Below are positions 1-6,623 of a stretch of 20,495 nt of DNA, piece after piece. A program made the position numbers and the translations under genes. The notes under the pieces were generated by a model that saw only the letters and a list, made by a program, of their open reading frames with translations, did no database searches and was not told the origin of the DNA. Every line of letters starts with the position of its first letter. Position 1 is the stretch's first letter. The stretch is from an uncultured Blautia sp. (lineage in GTDB: Bacteria; Bacillota_A; Clostridia; Lachnospirales; Lachnospiraceae): assembly GCA_905209435.1 (NCBI GenBank), contig CAJLTE010000059.1, positions 1-20,495 of the forward strand, read 5' to 3'.

Positions 1-11
1 GGCATAAAACA

Positions 12-52
12 GGGCTGCCGCCCAGCAAAAATATTTGCTAATGCGACAGCCC
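12..52 (+). terminator. Nested hairpin upstream of the endolysin gene
   Basis: GGGCTG (12-17) pairs with CAGCCC (47-52), and inside it AGCAAA (24-29) pairs with TTTGCT (34-39) around a four-base loop. The downstream T-run is weak, so this may be a terminator for the preceding phage gene or simply a structured intergenic element. Confidence 0.35.
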
Positions 53-80
53 CTTGCTTATTATATAGGAGGGATGATGA

Positions 81-1508
81 ATGGAAATAAGAGGAATAGA
101 TGTTTCGGCGTGGCAGGGAAACATTGACTGGAAAACAGTTGCTGACTACGGCATGGACTTTGTTATGCTCCGGATTACGGAAGCTGGTAACGTGATAGAT
201 AAATATTTCGAAAGAAATTACACAGAATGCCAGAAATACAATATCCCGGTTGGGGTATATAAGTATTCCTATGCCATGACCATAGCAGAGATCCAGAACG
301 AAGCTCGAAAAGTAGTAGAAGTCCTGAATGGGCGAAAACTGCAGTTCCCAGTATGGCTGGATTTGGAGTGGAACAACCAGCGTGCACTTGGAGCTGAACA
401 GATCCATAAACTGGCAGAAGCATTCGAGAAGATCATCACGGCAGCAGGCTATAAATTCGGCGTTTATTGTAACGTGGACTGGTACCTGAATGTGATCTGC
501 TCACACCTGAAAAAATATGACTTCTGGATTGCCCGATATCCAGCGGCAGATAATGGTACATTACAAGAAAGGCTCCGACCAGGGTTCGGAGTCGGTTGGC
601 AGTACAGCTCAAAAGCCAAGATACCTGGAATCCCCGGAACCGTAGACCGGAACGTATTTTATAAAGATTATTCAAAGGAGGAAGAAACAATGGTAAAGCT
701 TTCAAATTGTGGCCATGACGAGAATGGCCGTTACGCAGGAGGAAAAGCAGGGGACCAGACAGGAACTGAGTATCAGATCATAAACTGGTACAGCCGTCCA
801 TGGATGTGTGTCCTCAGATTTGAGGATTCAAAAATCGCGTCCCTGATCGCCGACATGGCAGAGAAAGCAGCGCGAAATGACCTGATCGGATATGACCAAG
901 GAACTGCCGGAAACACTAATGACCGCTATACATTCTGGCAGCATTTAAAAGCCAGCAATTATGATCCGGCACAGATCACAGTAGCTTGCGAATCGGATTG
1001 TAGCGCAAGTACTGCAGCTATCGTCAAAGGTGCAGGTTACCGGCTGAATTTGTCCAAACTTAAAGATATAAGTATTTACCTCACAACCTACAATATGAGA
1101 AAGGCACTGAAAGCAGCAGGAGCAACCGTGTTAACAGATAAAAAATATCTGACTTCCGGTGACTACCTCAAAGCAGGAGATATTCTGCTGAATGATAACC
1201 ATCATGTAGCAATTGCGGTAACATCCGGACATAAAGCAGAATCAGCAAAAAAAATTCCTGAAAATACCTATCAGTTCAAACCCGAGACAGTAAAAGCAGG
1301 AGACAAAAACACATCCGTCTTGTTGCTTCAGGAAATCCTGAGAGCAAGAGGCTTCAAAGGCAAAAACGGCAAAGTACTGAAACTCACATGGAGTGCCGAC
1401 ACAAACACCATCTATGCCCTTAAAGCATACCAGGAATCCAGAAAAGAAGTTCTGGAAGTGGACGGAATCTGCGGTCCTGCTACATGGAAAGACCTGATTG
1501 CAATTTGA
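81..1508 (+). CDS. Phage endolysin: GH25 muramidase + amidohydrolase + peptidoglycan-binding domain
   Basis: This 475-residue lysin is expected to cut host peptidoglycan at the end of a lytic cycle. Residues 1-195 are a glycosyl hydrolase 25 (Lyz1-type) domain, with GIDVS near the N-terminus, the acidic pair in DLEW (D94, E96) and a late WQYSS. Residues 204-385 resemble the phage amidase / NlpC-P60-like peptidase group, with a candidate nucleophile C307 in ESDCSAS and a histidine in NDNHHVAIA (H374/H375). Residues 401-475 are a peptidoglycan-binding type 1 domain ending GICGPATW. There is no signal peptide, so release would need a holin, presumably encoded just upstream. The start at 81 follows AGGAGGG. 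A second in-frame ATG at 690, behind its own strong ribosome binding site, lies at the boundary between the first two domains. Family assignment of the middle domain is less sure than that of the outer two. Confidence 0.9.
   Translation: MEIRGIDVSAWQGNIDWKTVADYGMDFVMLRITEAGNVIDKYFERNYTECQKYNIPVGVYKYSYAMTIAEIQNEARKVVEVLNGRKLQFPVWLDLEWNNQRALGAEQIHKLAEAFEKIITAAGYKFGVYCNVDWYLNVICSHLKKYDFWIARYPAADNGTLQERLRPGFGVGWQYSSKAKIPGIPGTVDRNVFYKDYSKEEETMVKLSNCGHDENGRYAGGKAGDQTGTEYQIINWYSRPWMCVLRFEDSKIASLIADMAEKAARNDLIGYDQGTAGNTNDRYTFWQHLKASNYDPAQITVACESDCSASTAAIVKGAGYRLNLSKLKDISIYLTTYNMRKALKAAGATVLTDKKYLTSGDYLKAGDILLNDNHHVAIAVTSGHKAESAKKIPENTYQFKPETVKAGDKNTSVLLLQEILRARGFKGKNGKVLKLTWSADTNTIYALKAYQESRKEVLEVDGICGPATWKDLIAI
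674..692 (+). promoter_or_regulatory. Internal ribosome binding site and start inside the endolysin gene
   Basis: AAAGGAGG at 674-681 is followed by an 8-base spacer and an ATG at 690-692 that is in frame (residue 204). The site falls in the linker between the GH25 and amidohydrolase domains. Initiation here would give a 272-residue product with the amidohydrolase and cell-wall-binding domains but no muramidase. Confidence 0.6.
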
Positions 1509-1519
1509 GCATAAGAATA

Positions 1520-1542
1520 CCCGGTAGACGCCATCTACCGGG
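1520..1542. terminator. Perfect 9-bp hairpin after the endolysin
   Basis: CCCGGTAGA (1520-1528) pairs perfectly with TCTACCGGG (1534-1542) around the loop CGCCA. It starts 11 bases after the endolysin stop codon. The following run is AAAATATTG rather than T-rich, so it is a weak intrinsic terminator or an mRNA 3'-end stabiliser. Confidence 0.55.
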
Positions 1543-1569
1543 AAAATATTGTATCATCTTCATAAAATT

Positions 1570-1593
1570 TTCGTGTTGCATTTCGTGTTGCAT
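1570..1593 (+). repeat. Tandem 12-bp direct repeat (two perfect copies)
   Basis: TTCGTGTTGCAT occurs at 1570-1581 and again at 1582-1593 with no spacer. It lies about 125 bp inside the element from the tRNA-type attachment core. Direct repeats here are typical of arm-type binding sites for tyrosine integrases; that role is inferred. Confidence 0.6.
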
Positions 1594-1644
1594 AGGTATA
1601 TAATGCGTTGAGTTCAAGCCGATTTTATTACACATACAAACAAT

Positions 1645-1689
1645 AAAATGTGCAGTAAAATCAAGGGTTTCGTAAAAATGTAGTAAAAT
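1645..1689 (+). repeat. Imperfect direct repeat next to the attachment core
   Basis: AAAATGTGCAGTAAAAT (1645-1661) and AAAATGTAGTAAAAT (1675-1689) differ only by two extra bases. They sit just left of the tRNA fragment, on the element side. Possible integrase or excisionase arm sites, but the sequence is AT-rich and chance similarity is not excluded. Confidence 0.4.
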
Positions 1690-1714
1690 AGCGGGTTGCA
1701 GAAAATGCACCAAT

Positions 1715-1739
1715 ACGGGTTCAATTCCCGCCAGGTCCA
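1715..1739 (+). other. tRNA 3'-end fragment, probable prophage attachment site (attR-type)
   Basis: The T-loop TTCAATT (1720-1726) is flanked by CGGG (1716-1719) and CCCG (1727-1730), giving four T-stem pairs. The acceptor 3' strand CAGGTCC (1732-1738) and discriminator A (1739) follow; CCA is not encoded. The fifth T-stem pair is broken (A1715 against C1731), and no anticodon arm, D-arm or acceptor 5' strand is present upstream. The tRNA homology therefore begins near 1716, as expected at an integration crossover. The intact tRNA would begin GGACCTG; I do not assign its amino acid. Confidence 0.7.
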
Positions 1740-1743
1740 TAGT

Positions 1744-1776
1744 AAAAACGTCGTATTTACGGCGTTTTTTCTTTTT
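1744..1776 (+). terminator. Intrinsic terminator of the displaced tRNA end
   Basis: AAAAACGTCG (1744-1753) pairs with CGGCGTTTTT (1760-1769), with one G-T wobble and the loop TATTTA, followed by TCTTTTT. It begins five bases after the tRNA discriminator base, as expected for the natural terminator of that tRNA gene. Confidence 0.75.
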
Positions 1777-1817
1777 AAAAATTTCTTTTTTATGTTCACA
1801 AAACCTACATAAATCTT

Positions 1818-1826
1818 TGATATAGT
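1818..1826 (+). promoter_or_regulatory. Candidate extended -10 promoter for the two-component operon
   Basis: TGA directly precedes TATAGT (1821-1826), giving an extended -10 (TGnTATAAT-like). No good -35 stands at 17 bp; TTCACA at 1795-1800 is 20 bp away. It is the best candidate for transcription of the regulator and kinase genes downstream. Confidence 0.4.
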
Positions 1827-1848
1827 ACCCATATAGAAAATTACAGAG

Positions 1849-1875
1849 TATTGTTCGCTGGAACAAAGAACAATA
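1849..1875 (+). other. Inverted repeat in the leader of the response regulator gene
   Basis: TATTGTTC (1849-1856) and GAACAATA (1868-1875) form a perfect 8-bp inverted repeat with an 11-base spacer. It lies between the candidate promoter and the ribosome binding site. It could be an RNA hairpin or an operator, for example for autoregulation; the sequence does not decide between these. Confidence 0.45.
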
Positions 1876-1942
1876 TCCGGAGGCAGGACTGCAAAGGAAC
1901 TGCTTCGAAATATAGAGACAGAAAGAAAACGGAGGGGATAAA

Positions 1943-2623
1943 ATGGATGCATTAAAAATCCTGGTGGTAGATGACGAAAGTCGTATGAGAAAACTGGTAA
2001 AAGACTTCCTGACAAAGAAGAACTTTCAGGTACTTGAGGCAGGTAATGGCGAGGAAGCCATGGATATCTTTTATGAAGAGAAAGACATTGCGCTGATCAT
2101 TCTTGATGTTATGATGCCGAAGATGGACGGATGGGAAGTCTGCCGTGAGATTCGTAAGAATTCAAAAGTACCGATCATTATGCTGACAGCAAGAAGTGAT
2201 GAGAGAGATGAACTTCTCGGATTTGATCTTGGAGTAGATGAATATATTTCCAAACCATTCAGTCCGAAGATCCTTGTTGCCAGAGTAGAGGCAATTCTTC
2301 GACGAACAGGGCAGAGCAATCCGGAGGATGTACTTTCCGCAGGTGGTATTGTGATTGATAAAGCAGCTCATCTGGCTACCGTAGACGGTAATCCTATGGA
2401 ACTGAGCTTTAAGGAATTTGAACTTCTGACGTATTTCCTGGAGAATGAGGGAATCGCACTTTCCAGAGAGAAGATTCTTAATTCTGTATGGAACTATGAC
2501 TACTTTGGCGATGCCCGTACCATCGATACTCATGTTAAGAAACTCAGAAGCAAAATGGGGGATAAAGGTGAGTATATCAAAACTGTATGGGGCATGGGAT
2601 ACAAGTTTGAGGTAGACGAATGA
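1943..2623 (+). CDS. OmpR-family response regulator
   Basis: This 226-residue cytoplasmic transcription factor is switched by phosphorylation from the kinase encoded next to it. The receiver domain (about 4-120) shows the acidic pair D10-D11, the phosphoacceptor D55 in LILDVMMPKMDGWEV, switch residues T82 and Y101, and K104 in SKPFSP. The C-terminal winged-helix DNA-binding domain (about 130-225) has the usual LSFKEFELLTYF start and the RTIDTHVKKLRSKMG recognition helix region. The length is normal for the family. The start at 1943 follows GGAGGGG. Its stop codon overlaps the kinase start by four bases (ATGA), so the two are translationally coupled. Neither sequence nor neighbours reveal the signal or target genes, and I do not assign a named ortholog. 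Confidence 0.95.
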   Translation: MDALKILVVDDESRMRKLVKDFLTKKNFQVLEAGNGEEAMDIFYEEKDIALIILDVMMPKMDGWEVCREIRKNSKVPIIMLTARSDERDELLGFDLGVDEYISKPFSPKILVARVEAILRRTGQSNPEDVLSAGGIVIDKAAHLATVDGNPMELSFKEFELLTYFLENEGIALSREKILNSVWNYDYFGDARTIDTHVKKLRSKMGDKGEYIKTVWGMGYKFEVDE

Positions 2624-4257
2624 CGATAGACAGAAACTCAGAAGACAAAGAACAGAGCCCAAAAGAACCTCAGAAAAAATCTCAGAAGCAAGCTCACAAA
2701 GAAATTCGTAAAAAAGACAGGAAACGCTCCAAAGTAAAGAAGTTCCATTCTCTGAAACACCAGATATCTGTACTCTTTATCTGTCTGCTGTTGCTTTCGA
2801 TTTTCAGTATTACGCTGATCAATGGTCTGTTTCTGGAGAAATATTATGTATCCAAGAAAGTTGAAGTGCTTGAGGAAGCAAAAGAAGTTCTTTCTCAGAT
2901 GAATCTGGATGACATTCTGAAATATGATACGGATTCTGAGAGTGATTCCGGTGAAGCAGCAGGCGAGATTCCGGACGAGATTGAACGGAGCAGCTCAAGA
3001 AACAACCTGACCTGGATCATTGTAAATGAAGAAAACAGCGGCTATTATTACTGGGGCGAGAACAATATGTCAAAGATGCTCCGGAGTAAATTGTTCGGAT
3101 ATATCAATAATCTGGATCAGGATATGGAGCGCGGTCATGTTATCAAGCAGACAGATACCTGTACTATGTGGCAGGTTCATGACAGGTTTGCAGGCATGGA
3201 ATATGTAGAATGCTGGGGACAGTTTGACAATGGATATTATTTCCTGATCCGTTCTCCGCTGGAAAGTATTAAGGAGAGCGCTTCTATTTCCAACAGCTTT
3301 TATTTTGTTGTAGGAGCGGTTATTGTTGTGATCAGCGGACTGGTGATCCTGATCGTGACAAACCGGATCACACGTCCGATCAGCGAACTTACCAAGCTTT
3401 CCGAAAGGATGTCTGATCTGGACTTTGATGCCAGATATCAGAGCTGGGCGGGAAATGAGATTGATGTACTTGGTGATAATTTTAATAAAATGTCCAGAAA
3501 GCTGGAAAGTACGATTTCTGAACTGAAATCAGCTAATAACAAGCTGCAGAAAGATATTGAGGATAAAATTAAGATTGACGAAATGCGTAAAGAATTCCTG
3601 GATAATGTATCCCATGAATTAAAGACGCCGATCGCACTGATCCAGGGCTATGCAGAGGGCCTGAATGAAAACATTTCGGATGATCCGGAGAGCAGAGAAT
3701 TTTATTGTGAGGTTATTATGGACGAAGCATCCAAAATGAATAAACTTGTTAAAAATCTGCTTACTCTCAATCAGCTGGAATCAGGAAAAGATGCGCCTGT
3801 AATGGAACGCTTTGATATTGTGTCTCTGATCCGGGGAGTACTTGGCTCCATGAACATTATGATCGAGCAGAAAGAAGCGACCGTGATCTTTGAAGAAACA
3901 GAGCCTGTATACGTCTGGGCAGATGAATTTAAAATAGAAGAAGTTGTGACAAATTATACAAGCAATGCTCTGAATCATCTGGACGGAGAACGCAAGGTAG
4001 AGATCAGGGTGATCCGCGAGAGTGACTGTGTAAAAGTGACGGTATTTAATACGGGAACTCCGATTCCGGAGGAAGATATTCCGAATCTCTGGAATAAGTT
4101 CTATAAGGTAGACAAAGCACGTACAAGAGAGTACGGTGGAAGCGGCATCGGACTTTCAATCGTCAAGGCAATTATCGAAAGTATGAACCAGAAATACGGT
4201 GTATGCAATTATGATAATGGAGTAGAATTCTGGTTTACTCTGGACTGCAGACAGTAA
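2620..4257 (+). CDS. Membrane sensor histidine kinase
   Basis: This 545-residue kinase partners the upstream regulator. Residues 1-45 form an unusually long, Lys- and Gln-rich cytoplasmic tail. Two membrane segments (about 49-72 and 227-247) flank an extracytoplasmic sensor region of about 150 residues that I do not recognise. A HAMP linker follows (about 248-300), then a HisKA domain with the phosphorylated H332 in NVSHELKTPIALIQGY. The HATPase domain has its N-box around N449, a variant G1 box reading FNTGTPIP and a G2 box GGSGIGLSIV (506-515). The layout is that of EnvZ/PhoR-type class I kinases and looks intact. The start overlaps the regulator stop codon, and a strong terminator follows at 4343-4388. 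Confidence 0.94.
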   Translation: MTIDRNSEDKEQSPKEPQKKSQKQAHKEIRKKDRKRSKVKKFHSLKHQISVLFICLLLLSIFSITLINGLFLEKYYVSKKVEVLEEAKEVLSQMNLDDILKYDTDSESDSGEAAGEIPDEIERSSSRNNLTWIIVNEENSGYYYWGENNMSKMLRSKLFGYINNLDQDMERGHVIKQTDTCTMWQVHDRFAGMEYVECWGQFDNGYYFLIRSPLESIKESASISNSFYFVVGAVIVVISGLVILIVTNRITRPISELTKLSERMSDLDFDARYQSWAGNEIDVLGDNFNKMSRKLESTISELKSANNKLQKDIEDKIKIDEMRKEFLDNVSHELKTPIALIQGYAEGLNENISDDPESREFYCEVIMDEASKMNKLVKNLLTLNQLESGKDAPVMERFDIVSLIRGVLGSMNIMIEQKEATVIFEETEPVYVWADEFKIEEVVTNYTSNALNHLDGERKVEIRVIRESDCVKVTVFNTGTPIPEEDIPNLWNKFYKVDKARTREYGGSGIGLSIVKAIIESMNQKYGVCNYDNGVEFWFTLDCRQ

Positions 4258-4342
4258 TAACTCACAGTAAAATATCCGACATGGAAATACATGCTCTAAT
4301 GGACTTGGCTGAATGCAGTATTTTATGAAATTGCTATAGATA

Positions 4343-4388
4343 AAAAACAGACAGAAGCAAAGAAATCACTTTGCAACTGTCTGTTTTT
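4343..4388 (+). terminator. Strong intrinsic terminator after the sensor kinase gene
   Basis: AAAAACAGACAG (4343-4354) pairs with CTGTCTGTTTTT (4377-4388). After a symmetric AA/AA internal loop, GCAAAG (4357-4362) pairs with CTTTGC (4369-4374) around AAATCA. The right arm ends in a T-run; flanking A- and T-runs make it potentially bidirectional. Confidence 0.85.
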
Positions 4389-4398
4389 GGGTTATACT
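4371..4398 (+). promoter_or_regulatory. Candidate promoter for the hisH operon
   Basis: TTGCAA (4371-4376), a 16-bp spacer and TATACT (4393-4398) resemble a sigma-A promoter (4/6 and 5/6 matches). The -35 overlaps the right half of the upstream terminator. It would leave a leader of about 80 bases before hisH. An alternative -10, TAAAAT at 4416-4421, has a poorer -35. Confidence 0.35.
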
Positions 4399-4485
4399 GT
4401 TGTATAGCAATTCGATAAAATAAATAGAAGGGCTGTTTTAGATTTCTATAATGAGGAAAATGGATAATGACATCAGGAGGATAAC

Positions 4486-5124
4486 ATGATAGCAATACTT
4501 GACTACGACGCCGGAAATATTAAAAGCGTTGAAAAAGCACTTCATTATCTTGGAGAGGAAACGGTAGTATCCCGTGATCCGCAAACCCTGTTAAATGCAG
4601 ATAAGGTAATCCTGCCGGGAGTGGGAAGTTTCGGACAGGCAATGGAGAATCTCCATACATATGGACTTGTACCTGTAATTCATGAGATTGTAGAAAAGAA
4701 AACACCATTTCTTGGAATCTGTCTTGGCCTTCAGCTACTTTTTGAAAGCAGTGAGGAGACACCGGGAGTAGAGGGACTTGGAATTCTTAAAGGAAAAATT
4801 GTTAAGATTCCGCCTGCACCCGGACTTAAGATTCCTCATATGGGATGGAATTCTCTGCATCTTCAGAATAATGGAAGGCTGTTTCAGGGAATTCCGGAAC
4901 AGACTTATGTATATTTCGTTCATTCCTACTATCTGCAGGCTGAGGAGCCCGAAATCGTAAAGGCTACCACAGAATACAGTACCTGTATCCATGCTTCTGT
5001 AGAGAAGGACAATGTATTTGCCTGCCAGTTCCATCCGGAGAAGAGCAGCAAATGGGGACTGAAGATTCTTGAGAATTTTGCAGCTGTCGGAAAAGATGGA
5101 AATAGCGAAAAGGAGGGAAGATAA
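4486..5124 (+). CDS. hisH: Imidazole glycerol phosphate synthase, glutaminase subunit HisH
   Basis: HisH releases ammonia from glutamine and passes it to HisF in histidine biosynthesis. The 212-residue product is a class I glutamine amidotransferase with the nucleophile C79 in [10 protein letters not shown] and the rest of the triad, H183 and E185, in CQFHPEKS. The N-terminal [18 protein letters not shown] is typical of HisH. Length is usual. The start at 4486 follows AGGAGG. The hisF ATG begins one base after the hisH stop codon, as expected for an obligate heterodimer. No other histidine gene is in the window, so the pathway is split here or continues elsewhere in the genome. Confidence 0.97.
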   Translation: MIAILDYDAGNIKSVEKALHYLGEETVVSRDPQTLLNADKVILPGVGSFGQAMENLHTYGLVPVIHEIVEKKTPFLGICLGLQLLFESSEETPGVEGLGILKGKIVKIPPAPGLKIPHMGWNSLHLQNNGRLFQGIPEQTYVYFVHSYYLQAEEPEIVKATTEYSTCIHASVEKDNVFACQFHPEKSSKWGLKILENFAAVGKDGNSEKEGR

Positions 5125-5125
5125 C

Positions 5126-5884
5126 ATGTTTACAAAGAGAATTATTCCCTGCCTTGATGTAAATAACGGTCGCGTAGTAAAGGGTGTAAACTTTGTTCAG
5201 CTTCGTGATGCCGGTGATCCGGTAGAGATTGCGAAGGCTTATGATGCAGCAGGCGCCGATGAACTGGTATTTCTTGACATTACAGCATCCTGTGAGCAGA
5301 GAGATACAGTGGTAGATATGGTCAGACGTGTAGCTGCCAATGTATTTATCCCGTTTACAGTAGGCGGCGGGATCCGTACAGTAGATGATTTTAAGAAACT
5401 GTTACGAGAGGGTGCAGATAAGATTTCTGTAAATTCTGCAGCTATTGACAGACCGGAATTGATCGGTGAAGCGGCAGATAAATTTGGAAGTCAGTGTGTT
5501 GTAGTTGCCATTGATGCCAAGAGAAGAGAAGATGGTGGCTGGAATATCTATAAGCATGGCGGAAGACTGGATACAGGCATTGATGCTGTAGAGTGGGCAA
5601 AGAAAGTCGAAGCTCTTGGTGCAGGTGAGATTCTTCTTACCAGTATGGACTGTGACGGTACCAAAGCAGGTTATGATCTGGCGTTAACCAGGGCAATCGC
5701 AGATGCCGTTTCTATTCCGGTGATCGCATCAGGCGGTGCTGGTACACTGGAGCATTTTTATGATGCACTTACAGAAGGAGGGGCAGATGCTGCGCTGGCC
5801 GCGTCTCTGTTCCATTACAAAGAACTGGAGATTTCTCAGGTCAAAGATTATCTGGCAGACAGGAGAATTTCCGTGAGAAAGTAG
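5126..5884 (+). CDS. hisF: Imidazole glycerol phosphate synthase, cyclase subunit HisF
   Basis: HisF uses ammonia from HisH to turn PRFAR into imidazole glycerol phosphate and AICAR. The 252-residue (beta-alpha)8 barrel starts [20 protein letters not shown]. It keeps both catalytic aspartates, D11 (CLDVNNG) and D130 (VAIDAKR), and the phosphate-binding glycine motifs FTVGGGI and ASGGAG. The ATG at 5126 is preferred over an in-frame upstream ATG at 5069: it has AGGAGGG at a good distance, sits one base behind hisH, and gives the normal family length. Confidence 0.97.
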   Translation: MFTKRIIPCLDVNNGRVVKGVNFVQLRDAGDPVEIAKAYDAAGADELVFLDITASCEQRDTVVDMVRRVAANVFIPFTVGGGIRTVDDFKKLLREGADKISVNSAAIDRPELIGEAADKFGSQCVVVAIDAKRREDGGWNIYKHGGRLDTGIDAVEWAKKVEALGAGEILLTSMDCDGTKAGYDLALTRAIADAVSIPVIASGGAGTLEHFYDALTEGGADAALAASLFHYKELEISQVKDYLADRRISVRK

Positions 5885-5904
5885 AAAAGAGGTAAATAAC
5901 AGTT

Positions 5905-6579
5905 ATGTCAGCTATCACAGGTGACTGGCTGGAGGCACTGAAAGGTGAATTTCACCAGCCATATTATGCAAAGCTTTACAAGACAGTAATGTCAGAATAT
6001 CAGACGAAAAAGATTTTTCCACCGCCGGATGATTTATTTAATGCATTTCATTTTACGCCTCTTCATGAGGTAAAAGTTGTCATCCTGGGACAGGATCCTT
6101 ATCACAATGACGGACAGGCACATGGTCTGTGTTTCTCTGTAAAGAGAGGTGTGGAAACACCACCGTCACTGGTGAATATTTACCAGGAACTTCATGATGA
6201 CTGCGGATGTTATATTCCTAATAACGGTTATCTGGAGAAATGGGCGAAACAGGGGGTACTTCTTCTGAACACAGTTCTGACTGTACGTGCTCATCAGGCG
6301 AATTCACATCGGGGAATTGGCTGGGAACAGTTTACAGATGCTGCGATCCAGGTCCTCAATGAGCAGGATCGTCCGATGGTATTCCTGCTGTGGGGTCGCC
6401 CGGCACAGATGAAGAAATCTATGCTGAACAATCCGAAGCATCTGATCCTGGAAGCCCCTCATCCAAGCCCGCTGTCTGCCTACAGAGGGTTCTTTGGATG
6501 TAAGCATTTCAGCAAAACAAACGAATTTCTTATTGCCAACGGTCTGGAACCGATCGACTGGCAGATAGAAAATATATAA
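5905..6579 (+). CDS. ung: Uracil-DNA glycosylase (family 1)
   Basis: The enzyme removes uracil from DNA to start base excision repair in the cytoplasm. The 224-residue protein carries the family 1 signature GQDPYHNDGQAHGLCFSV with catalytic D64, and the second motif HPSPLSAYRGFFG with catalytic H186. Length is normal for Ung. It begins 20 bases after hisF in the same direction, so it is likely cotranscribed with hisHF and the flippase gene; no functional link to histidine synthesis is evident. Confidence 0.97.
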   Translation: MSAITGDWLEALKGEFHQPYYAKLYKTVMSEYQTKKIFPPPDDLFNAFHFTPLHEVKVVILGQDPYHNDGQAHGLCFSVKRGVETPPSLVNIYQELHDDCGCYIPNNGYLEKWAKQGVLLLNTVLTVRAHQANSHRGIGWEQFTDAAIQVLNEQDRPMVFLLWGRPAQMKKSMLNNPKHLILEAPHPSPLSAYRGFFGCKHFSKTNEFLIANGLEPIDWQIENI

Positions 6580-6623
6580 GAAAAGAGGTAATGTGTAGTC
6601 AAAGACAGACACACAACAATAAC

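Larger units (their letters stand above)
1..1739 (+). mobile_element. Right end of a prophage or prophage remnant, ending in a tRNA 3' end
   Basis: The segment carries a phage-type endolysin without a signal peptide, then non-coding DNA with short direct repeats, then a fragment matching the 3' end of a tRNA gene (T-arm plus acceptor strand) followed at once by a terminator. Temperate phages commonly integrate into tRNA 3' ends, and lysis genes commonly lie at the prophage end. The tRNA fragment with its natural terminator would be the displaced host end, so everything to its left is inferred to be element DNA. The left boundary, integrase and second attachment site lie outside the window, so I cannot tell whether the prophage is complete. 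Confidence 0.7.
4329..4412. repeat. 10-bp inverted repeat enclosing a terminator
   Basis: AATTGCTATA (4329-4338) and TATAGCAATT (4403-4412) are perfect reverse complements flanking the terminator hairpin at 4343-4388. Together they form a long, imperfect, nested palindrome of 84 bases between the kinase and hisH genes. Confidence 0.5.

Noticed and set aside
1480..2015. Minus-strand reading frames crossing the tRNA fragment
   Set aside because: Their peptides (WRELNP / LAGIEPV type) are the familiar false translations of a tRNA T-arm on the opposite strand, and one also overlaps the response regulator start.
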